Shown here piece by piece: positions 58,099 through 64,000 of a stretch of DNA of 64,000 bases (its first letter is position 1; every line of letters starts with the position of its first letter). This stretch comes from Planctomycetota bacterium (GTDB lineage Bacteria > Planctomycetota > PUPC01 > JACPCR01): the NCBI GenBank assembly GCA_016179685.1, contig JACPCR010000072.1:1-64000 (forward strand). The letters run 5' to 3'. The notes beneath the pieces were generated by a model that made no database searches, was not told the origin of the DNA, and saw only the letters and a list, made by a program, of their open reading frames with translations. The position numbers and the translations under genes are program-made.

Positions 58099-60336
58099 AT
58101 GCCACGAGACCTCGTCCTGGGCAACGGCCGACTTCTGGTGACGTTCGACGATACTTATACTTTGCGGGATTTCTATTTTCCGCACGTCGGCATGGAAAAC
58201 CACACCATCGGACATCCCTGCCGGACCGGAATCTGGGCCGACGGGCAGTTCGCCTGGTTTTCGGACGCCGGATGGGCCCGCCACATCCAGTATCGGAAGG
58301 ACAGCCTGGTCACGGACGTCACGCTCGAACACAAGGGCCTGGCGGTTCGCCTCCGAGGCCAGGACGCCGTTCATTTCTCACATCCTCTCCTGTTCCGTTG
58401 GCTCGAGGTGACGAACCTGGCGAAGCGACGCCGAGAGATTCGCCTGCTCTTCCATCAGGATTTCCACATCTCAGAGAGCGCGATGGGGGACACGGCAGGC
58501 TACGAGCCGGTGAACCGCTACCTGATCCATTACAAGGGCCACCGGTATTTTCTGGTGAACGGGCGGGCGGGCCAGGGCGAGGGCATCTTTCAGTACGCCA
58601 CGGGCGTGAAAGAGGTAGGTGTTTTGGAAGGGACCTGGCGTGATGCGGAGGACGGCGTGCTGGAGATGAACCCGATGGCGCAGGGCTCGGTGGACTCGGC
58701 GGTGAGTTTCGCGCAGAGCGTGGAAGCCGGCGCGTCGGCCTCATTCGAATTCTGGATTGCGGCGGCGCGGGACTACTGGGAGGCGAAGGCGCTGAATGCG
58801 CTGGTGCTGGAACATGCGGGTCCGCGGGGCGATGCGGCCGAGCCGGGTGCGCCGACGCGCGTGCAGGCGATGCTGGCGGAGACGGACGCGGCCTGGCGGC
58901 GCTGGGTGTGCCGGGCGACTCAGGAGCTTGCGGACCTTCCAGACGGCGTGCGGGCCCTTTATCGCCGCAGCCTGCTGGTGATCCGGACGCAGATGGACGA
59001 TGACGGCGCCATCCTCGCGGCGAACGACGGGGACTCCTTGTTGTTCAACCGCGACACCTACAGCTACATGTGGCCCCGCGACGGCGCGCTCGTGGCGCGG
59101 ACCCTGGACCGATCGGGCTACACCGATCTCACCGAGCGCTTCTTCCGTTTTTGCGCCAGGCTGATGCCCAAGCCCTCTTACTATCCAGAAGGCTACCTGC
59201 TGCACAAGTACAACCCGGACGGCTCCGTCGGCAGCTCGTGGCATCCGTGGGTGCGGGACGGGCGTCCGTCGCTCGCGGTGCAGGAGGACGAGACGGCGCT
59301 GGTGCTCTGGGCTTTCTGGCGTCACGTCGAGGCCCGCCTCAGCGTCGATCCGGAAGTGTTGGGCCTCGTCCGAGAGCTGGCCCCGCGGCTCGTCATCCCC
59401 GCCGCCCATTTCCTCCTGCTCTACCGCGACGAGCAGGAGGGCCGCGCCCGATTCGATTTCCCTTACGGCCACGAGCCGACAGGCCTGCCCCTGCCTTCCT
59501 ACGACCTCTGGGAGGAGCGTTACGGCGTCCATGCGTTCACCGTGGTGGCCACCTGCGCGGGCCTCGAGGCCTGCCGGAAGCTCATTGAGCTCGCGGTGGA
59601 ACAGGGCTGGGCGGACGAAGAAAAATGGTGCGACGAAGCCTACCTGTGCGCTCGGGATGCCGGTGACCCTGTGTCACGCCGGAATCAGATGTCCCAGGTG
59701 GCCCGCCGCTGCCGGGAAGGCAGCGGCAAGATGAAGGCCGCCTTTCAGTCGCACTTCTGGTCACCCAGAAGCCGCAGCTTCTCCCGGATGCTGAACTTCG
59801 AGGCCGGCGGGAAGGTCCAGCGGGACGACACCTTCGATGCCTCCACCCTTTACGCCCTTCTGGCGTTCGGAGTGTTCGAACCGGATGAGCCCGGGGTGCG
59901 CGAGACCATCGAATCGGTGGAGAAGAGGCTGTGGTGTCGGACGCCTATCGGCGGCCTGGCGCGCTACGAGGGCGATGCCTATTACCGGCAGAGCCGGGAG
60001 ACGGAAGCGATACCCGGCAATCCCTGGGTTCTCTGCACGCTATGGGCGGCCCTGGGCAGGCTCTTTCTGGCTCGTCATCCGGACGACCTGGTCCGGCCCC
60101 GCGAGATTCTGCAGTGGGCGTGCGAGCACGCCAGGCCCAGCGGCGTCCTCGCCGAGCAGGTGCATCCCCTGACCGGCGTCCCCATGTCCGTCTCCCCGCT
60201 GACCTGGAGTCACGCCGCATTCGTCGAAACGGTTCTGGCTTACGTCGAGAAACACTCGGCCCTGAACCGAGTATCGAATGGAAGCCATGTGCCTCGTGAC
60301 ACTCCATCATGCCCTCGACACGACGACAGCCCGTGA
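58099..60336 (+). CDS. Glycoside hydrolase family 15 protein (glucoamylase-like)
   Basis: 745 residues, no signal peptide, so cytosolic. The N-terminal beta-sandwich (about 1-260) starts MPRDLVLGNGRLLVTFDDTY. The (alpha/alpha)6 barrel follows from ~300 with FNRDTYSYMWPRDGALVART. The catalytic acid candidate is Glu472 in PSYDLWEERYGVHAF and the base is Glu686 in SGVLAEQVHP, both at the family's expected positions. GH15 enzymes release glucose from alpha-glucans, dextran or trehalose by inversion. The C-terminal codons overlap the next gene by 28 bp in another frame. Confidence 0.92.
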   Translation: MPRDLVLGNGRLLVTFDDTYTLRDFYFPHVGMENHTIGHPCRTGIWADGQFAWFSDAGWARHIQYRKDSLVTDVTLEHKGLAVRLRGQDAVHFSHPLLFRWLEVTNLAKRRREIRLLFHQDFHISESAMGDTAGYEPVNRYLIHYKGHRYFLVNGRAGQGEGIFQYATGVKEVGVLEGTWRDAEDGVLEMNPMAQGSVDSAVSFAQSVEAGASASFEFWIAAARDYWEAKALNALVLEHAGPRGDAAEPGAPTRVQAMLAETDAAWRRWVCRATQELADLPDGVRALYRRSLLVIRTQMDDDGAILAANDGDSLLFNRDTYSYMWPRDGALVARTLDRSGYTDLTERFFRFCARLMPKPSYYPEGYLLHKYNPDGSVGSSWHPWVRDGRPSLAVQEDETALVLWAFWRHVEARLSVDPEVLGLVRELAPRLVIPAAHFLLLYRDEQEGRARFDFPYGHEPTGLPLPSYDLWEERYGVHAFTVVATCAGLEACRKLIELAVEQGWADEEKWCDEAYLCARDAGDPVSRRNQMSQVARRCREGSGKMKAAFQSHFWSPRSRSFSRMLNFEAGGKVQRDDTFDASTLYALLAFGVFEPDEPGVRETIESVEKRLWCRTPIGGLARYEGDAYYRQSRETEAIPGNPWVLCTLWAALGRLFLARHPDDLVRPREILQWACEHARPSGVLAEQVHPLTGVPMSVSPLTWSHAAFVETVLAYVEKHSALNRVSNGSHVPRDTPSCPRHDDSP

Positions 60337-62291
60337 CCCTCGACACGCTCTTTCGCCCGAGGCTCTTCGGCGTTCCGCAGTGGTCGCCGGACGGCCGGTG
60401 GCTCGTTTTCTCCCTGTCCGAGCCAGTCTCGAGAACCGGTTCGGCAGGCACCGCGCTCTGGTTGCTGTCCGCTGACGGCAGGGAAAAAGTTCGCTTGACC
60501 CGGGGTCAGGGGTCAGAGGGCGCGCCCGTCAGCGATCTCTCGCCTTGCTGGTCGCCGGACGGACGCCGGGTGGCCTTCGTTTCGAATCGCAGCGGGACGT
60601 TCCAGATTTGGGTGATTCCCCCGTTCGGGGGCGAGGCCGCTCCCGTGACGACCTCGAACTGCGGTTGCGGGCCTCTCATGATGGACGGTTTTTTCGCAGG
60701 CATGGACTGGTCGCCGGACGGGAAACACCTTGTTTTTGTCGCCCAGCTTCCTGAAAGAAAAAACGCCTCGGATGTCCGAGTTGTCGGGATTGATCCCGGC
60801 GAGGGTTATGCCGGGGTGAGGACACGGATTCATCTCTGGTCCATCCCGCTGCCCGCGGCGGCTGAGGTAGGGTCGGAAACGGCATCACCCTGGGCGAAAA
60901 GACTCACTCGCGGGAACTACCATCATGGCGACCCGCGCTGGTCGCCGGACGGCCGATGGATCGCCTTCGTTTCCAACCAAAGCGGCGACGAGGAAGCGGT
61001 GATTTGGAGTCTCAACAAGAACTACGACCTGTGGCGGATGCCGAGCGGAGGCGGAAAGGCTGAACGGCTCACCTCGAATCCGGGTCCGGACGTCAGCCCG
61101 CGTTGGTCGCCCGACGGCCGCCGGCTGGCCTATCTCTCCTGTCCCCGTTGCGGCAGCCACGCGGACGTGTTGCATCTCTGTGTTTTAGACCTCGACAGCG
61201 GCCGGACACGTTCCCTGACCCCGCGACTCGACTATTCGGTGGACCGTCTCACTGCCCAATGCTGGTCGGCGAACGGCCGCGTCCTCTGGTTCACCGCGGG
61301 TGTGCGGACGGAGAACCACCTGTTGCGGGCCTCGGCGCAAGACGCGAAGGGGCAGGATGCCAGCCGGCCCGGTGAACTGCTCTTCTCGCCGAGCGTCTCG
61401 CCCGTGGGCCGGCGCCTGGCCTGCATCGTCCAGAGCGAGCGCAACGCGGGCGAAATCCAGGTGCGCCACTTGCCCTCGGCCTCGGTCTGTTTCCAGTCGA
61501 ACTGGAATGGTTGGGTCCGCGACCACCGCCTGGGCCGGACACGGCTCGCCCGATGGAAAAGCGATGGACTGGCCATCGAGGGTGTCGTCGTCCTCCCGCC
61601 CGGATACCGCCGCGGGCGCAGATACCCGCTCATCGTGCTGCCTCATGGGGGACCCCACGGCCGCGCCACCCGCGGCCTTAATCTGGCCTGGCACTGGCTC
61701 GCGGCGCATGGTTACGTGCTCCTGTCGCCCAATTTCCGGGGCAGCACCGGTTACGGCCAGGCGTTCATCGACGCGGACCGTGGGGACTTCGGGGGCGGCG
61801 ATTTTCGCGATCTCATGCGCGGCATCGACCACCTGATCGACCGCGGCATCGCCCACCCCGAGCGCCTCGGCATCTTCGGGGCCAGCTACGGCGGATTCAT
61901 GACCACCTGGGCCGTGGGCCAGACACGACGATTCAAGGCCGCCGTGGCCGTCTGCCCAGTGACCCATCTGCAATCCATGTTCGGGACCACGGATATCAAG
62001 AGCTGGACGTGCTGGGAATTGGATGGCCGGCCGTGGGAGAATTTCCAGGACTATGTGCGCTGCTCGCCGATCACCTATGCCCCGCGCGTGAAGACGCCCA
62101 CGCTGCTGCTCCACGGGGAAGGGGACCGCCGGGTGCCCATCTCCCAGTCCGAGGAATTTCATGCCGCACTCCGGGCCTGCGGCGTTCGAACCCGGTTTGT
62201 ACGCTATCCTAACGAAGGACACGGGATCGCCCAGCCCGGCCACGTTCGAGACTATCTCATGCGGGCGCTCGATTGGCTGCGCCGCATCTAG
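60309..62291 (+). CDS. S9-family peptidase (prolyl oligopeptidase/acylaminoacyl-peptidase type)
   Basis: 660 residues. The N-terminal ~380 residues contain TolB/WD40-like propeller repeats recognisable by repeated WSPDGR(W/R) motifs (for example near 26, 81, 133, 211 and 266). The C-terminal alpha/beta-hydrolase has Ser526 in GASYGG, Asp606 in GEGDRRVP and His638 in NEGHGI. It would cleave short peptides or acyl-peptides. No signal peptide is seen, so probably cytosolic. It is translationally overlapped with the GH15 gene. The stop codon lies inside the 62290 hairpin. Confidence 0.93.
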   Translation: MPSTRRQPVTLDTLFRPRLFGVPQWSPDGRWLVFSLSEPVSRTGSAGTALWLLSADGREKVRLTRGQGSEGAPVSDLSPCWSPDGRRVAFVSNRSGTFQIWVIPPFGGEAAPVTTSNCGCGPLMMDGFFAGMDWSPDGKHLVFVAQLPERKNASDVRVVGIDPGEGYAGVRTRIHLWSIPLPAAAEVGSETASPWAKRLTRGNYHHGDPRWSPDGRWIAFVSNQSGDEEAVIWSLNKNYDLWRMPSGGGKAERLTSNPGPDVSPRWSPDGRRLAYLSCPRCGSHADVLHLCVLDLDSGRTRSLTPRLDYSVDRLTAQCWSANGRVLWFTAGVRTENHLLRASAQDAKGQDASRPGELLFSPSVSPVGRRLACIVQSERNAGEIQVRHLPSASVCFQSNWNGWVRDHRLGRTRLARWKSDGLAIEGVVVLPPGYRRGRRYPLIVLPHGGPHGRATRGLNLAWHWLAAHGYVLLSPNFRGSTGYGQAFIDADRGDFGGGDFRDLMRGIDHLIDRGIAHPERLGIFGASYGGFMTTWAVGQTRRFKAAVAVCPVTHLQSMFGTTDIKSWTCWELDGRPWENFQDYVRCSPITYAPRVKTPTLLLHGEGDRRVPISQSEEFHAALRACGVRTRFVRYPNEGHGIAQPGHVRDYLMRALDWLRRI

Positions 62292-62335
62292 CAGACGCCT
62301 GCGGAGATGCATCCGCACTTCCGCAGGCGTCTGCT
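62290..62335. repeat. 15-bp perfect hairpin at the end of the S9 peptidase gene
   Basis: AGCAGACGCCTGCGG pairs with CCGCAGGCGTCTGCT; the loop contains ATGCATCCGCACTT. The first bases are part of the TAG stop. No T-run follows. Its loop matches the 54643 hairpin although the stems differ. Confidence 0.75.
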
Positions 62336-62362
62336 CGTTCCTATCCATACGAGGAGGAGCTC

Positions 62363-63487
62363 ATGGCCTCACGCGTGCTGGTCCTGTGTGCGTCCGTGGG
62401 CGCGGGACACCTTCGCGCCGCGCAGGCGGTGGAGCTGGCCCTGAGGCGGCTCGATCCAACCGCCATCGTCCGAAACATCGACGTCCTGACGCTGACCAAC
62501 GCCCTCTTCCGGCGGGTCTACGGCAAGGCGTATCTCGACCTGGTGAACCGGGCGCCCCACGTGCTCGGCTATTTCTATGATCGGCTGGACCAGCCGCCCT
62601 CGGCGCGGGCGAAGGGGGACCGTTTCCGGCGTCTCGTCGAGAAGCTCAACCTGAGGCCCTTTCTCTCGTTCTTGAAATCCGAGCCGTGGGACGTGGTGGT
62701 GAACACGCATTTTCTTCCCGCGGAGATGATCGCCATGCTCAAGCGGAACGGGGAGTGGAAGACGCCGCAGTTCACGGTGACGACGGACTTCGAGACGCAC
62801 CGGCTCTGGGTGAATCCGCCGTGCGAGCACTACTTCACGGCGACGGCGGAGGGCGCGGCCTACCTGCAATCCTGGGGCGTGCCGGCCTCGGACACGACGG
62901 TGACGGGTATCCCCATCCACCCGGTGTTCAGCGAGCCGAAGGAGCGGGCGGAGTGCCTCCGCCGGCAGGGCCTGGCGGGCGACCGGCCCATCCTGTTGCA
63001 GCTTGCCGGCGGCTTCGGCGTGGGCCCCATCGAGCAGATTTACCGGGACATTCTGGACCTGGAGAGGCCGGTCGAGGTCGCCGTCGTGTCGGGCCGGAAC
63101 GAGGAGGCAAAGAGGCAGCTCGAGCAGATACCGGTCCCCGGCCGGCATCACGCAAAGATTCTGGGATTCACCGACCAGATGGACGAACTGATGGCGGTGG
63201 CGGACGTCGTGGTCTCCAAGCCCGGCGGCCTGACCACCTCGGAGGTGCTGGCGCGGGGCGCGGCCATGGCCATCGTGAATCCGATCCCGGGCCAGGAGAG
63301 CCGCAACAGCGACTTCCTGCTCGAGAACGGTGCAGCGATCAAGATCAACAATCTGGCCACGCTGTCTCACAAGCTGGGCGGGCTGCTGGCCGATCCGGAG
63401 CGTCTGGCTCGGTTGAAGGCCCATTCGCGGCGTCTGGGCCGCCCGCAGGCTGCGTTCGAGGTCGCTCGCCGTGCCCTGGCGGTCTGA
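62363..63487 (+). CDS. Glycosyltransferase family 28-like protein (MGDG synthase/UgtP type)
   Basis: 374 residues from the ATG at 62363, preceded by GAGGAGGA. The N-terminal signature SVGAGHLRAAQAVELAL is that of MGDG-synthase-like GT28 enzymes. The C-terminal nucleotide-sugar-binding half has LAGGFGVGPIEQIY, GFTDQMDELMAVADVVVSKP, then GGLTTSEVLARG and NPIPGQESRNSDFL. These GT-B enzymes transfer a sugar from a UDP-sugar to diacylglycerol or a related lipid at the inner face of the membrane. The acceptor is not evident from sequence. Confidence 0.88.
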   Translation: MASRVLVLCASVGAGHLRAAQAVELALRRLDPTAIVRNIDVLTLTNALFRRVYGKAYLDLVNRAPHVLGYFYDRLDQPPSARAKGDRFRRLVEKLNLRPFLSFLKSEPWDVVVNTHFLPAEMIAMLKRNGEWKTPQFTVTTDFETHRLWVNPPCEHYFTATAEGAAYLQSWGVPASDTTVTGIPIHPVFSEPKERAECLRRQGLAGDRPILLQLAGGFGVGPIEQIYRDILDLERPVEVAVVSGRNEEAKRQLEQIPVPGRHHAKILGFTDQMDELMAVADVVVSKPGGLTTSEVLARGAAMAIVNPIPGQESRNSDFLLENGAAIKINNLATLSHKLGGLLADPERLARLKAHSRRLGRPQAAFEVARRALAV

Positions 63488-63504
63488 GAACCCGCAACTC
63501 ATTG

Positions 63505-63539
63505 GCCGGCACGGAAGTGCACCCGCACTTTCTGCTGGC
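63505..63539. repeat. Hairpin of the AAGTGC-ACCC-GCACTT family
   Basis: GCCGGCACGGAAGTGC and GCACTTTCTGCTGGC form an imperfect stem around ACCC, 18 bp after the glycosyltransferase stop. Confidence 0.6.
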
Positions 63540-63681
63540 ACATGAGATAGAAACTTCCGGGTAGCCAAAGCGCCTGTGCGGTTCGGCCCGGCGTCCGAAT
63601 TTCATCTTTCCTTTGTATAATCCGTTCCTGTCTTCCCCCTGTTCACCCGGCATACTCCAGGTGCATGAAGGGAGGCAAAGG

Positions 63682-64000
63682 ATGAGATTTCGGTATCCGC
63701 GGCTGTTGCGGGAGCGATCGGGGGGGCCGGGTTATTTCTTGGGCTGCTTCTTGCGGCCCAGGACGCCGGGCGGCCGGAATCGATTCCTGGAGAGAAGATT
63801 CTCCTGCAGACGAGCTTTGAAGAGGGACAGGAGTCTCCGTCGGGCTGGACGCCCTCGGGTGCGGCCGTTTGGGCTACCGTGGCCCGCACGGGGTCGAGGT
63901 CCATCGAGATTCGGACCTGGCAGCCGGACCCGGTGATGGAGGAATTGAGGAAGACGTTGAGCGAGGAGGAATTCTGGAAGAAGTTCAAGGCTGACCCGGA
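63682..64000 (+). pseudogene. Start of a secreted-protein gene, frameshifted at a G7 tract (3' end outside window)
   Basis: ATG 63682 with a preceding AGGCAAAGG gives MRFRYPRLLRERSGG and then, in the same frame, Arg/Pro-rich nonsense to a stop at 63936. Adding one G to the 7-G run at 63720-63726 switches to a frame that reads AGLFLGLLLAAQDAG. That is a hydrophobic core with a clear signal-peptidase site. It continues without a stop to the window end (KILLQTSFEEG, PSGWTPSGAAVWATV, EEEFWKKFKADP). The SFEEG..GW start resembles extracellular carbohydrate-binding-like modules. The break may be a sequencing indel, a phase-variable tract or a real inactivation. Confidence 0.7.

Noticed and set aside
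63613-63936. Open frame covering the N-terminal part of the last gene
   Set aside because: After the G7 tract it reads as Arg/Pro-rich nonsense, while the adjacent frame gives a signal peptide and plausible protein. It is the frameshifted version, not a separate gene.

Overview
The window is a GC-rich (roughly 60% or more by eye) bacterial chromosome segment with about 36 protein genes, no rRNA, tRNA or CRISPR that I could find, and unusually repeat-laden intergenic spacers. Lipobox lipoproteins, cleavable signal peptides and a TRAP transporter with a periplasmic TatT partner point to a Gram-negative (diderm) cell. Two genes resembling methanofuran-synthesis enzymes (MfnF-like and MfnD-like) next to a HisA-like protein suggest a bacterium with tetrahydromethanopterin/methanofuran-linked C1 metabolism. 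Together with giant secreted proteins, LVIVD-repeat proteins and a MoxR-vWA-beta-propeller system, this fits Planctomycetota or a related uncultured lineage. That taxonomic guess is inference only.

Layout. 1-189: tail of an Rpn-type nuclease. 284-1456: a Cys/Met-metabolism PLP enzyme. 1650-5709 (minus): a tight five-gene operon of unknown function, four members membrane-bound, one like DUF6754, with a good sigma-70 promoter. 6158-13745 (minus): two MORN-type secreted proteins and an 1842-residue secreted protein. 14190-16460: GAF-GAF-histidine kinase-receiver. 16919-17929: trpS. 18388-22441: a LacI-type repressor divergent from a secreted glycosidase-like gene, with palindromic operators between them. 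22564-24454: a broken DUF4143 ATPase remnant and a sugar-phosphate isomerase/epimerase-like TIM barrel. 25352-32162 (minus): an ABC exporter operon with a membrane/TPR protein. 32294-35395: an LVIVD beta-propeller protein. 35942-39150: the C1-cofactor genes. 39678-40375: a VapBC toxin-antitoxin pair. 40471-43437: a second TIM barrel and a TPR protein. 43788-53503: a MoxR-vWA-beta-propeller ternary system (bpX4-like, MoxR, bpX2-like, vWA/propeller, bpX6-like/propeller) split by an Rpn nuclease gene on the other strand. 53669-57550: TatT-DctP-DctQ-DctM TRAP operon. 57553-63487: a small secreted protein, a GH15 enzyme, an S9 peptidase and a GT28-like glycosyltransferase. 63682-64000: start of a secreted-protein gene frameshifted at a G7 tract.

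The best candidates for something new are (i) the five-gene membrane operon; (ii) the ternary conflict-type system, a class so far known from comparative genomics, here hosting an Rpn nuclease; and (iii) the non-coding layer. That layer includes a 113-bp IS66-like MITE with an 8-bp target duplication, a repeat family starting at or just after the stop codons of four genes, and hairpins that share an apical motif but have locus-specific basal stems.
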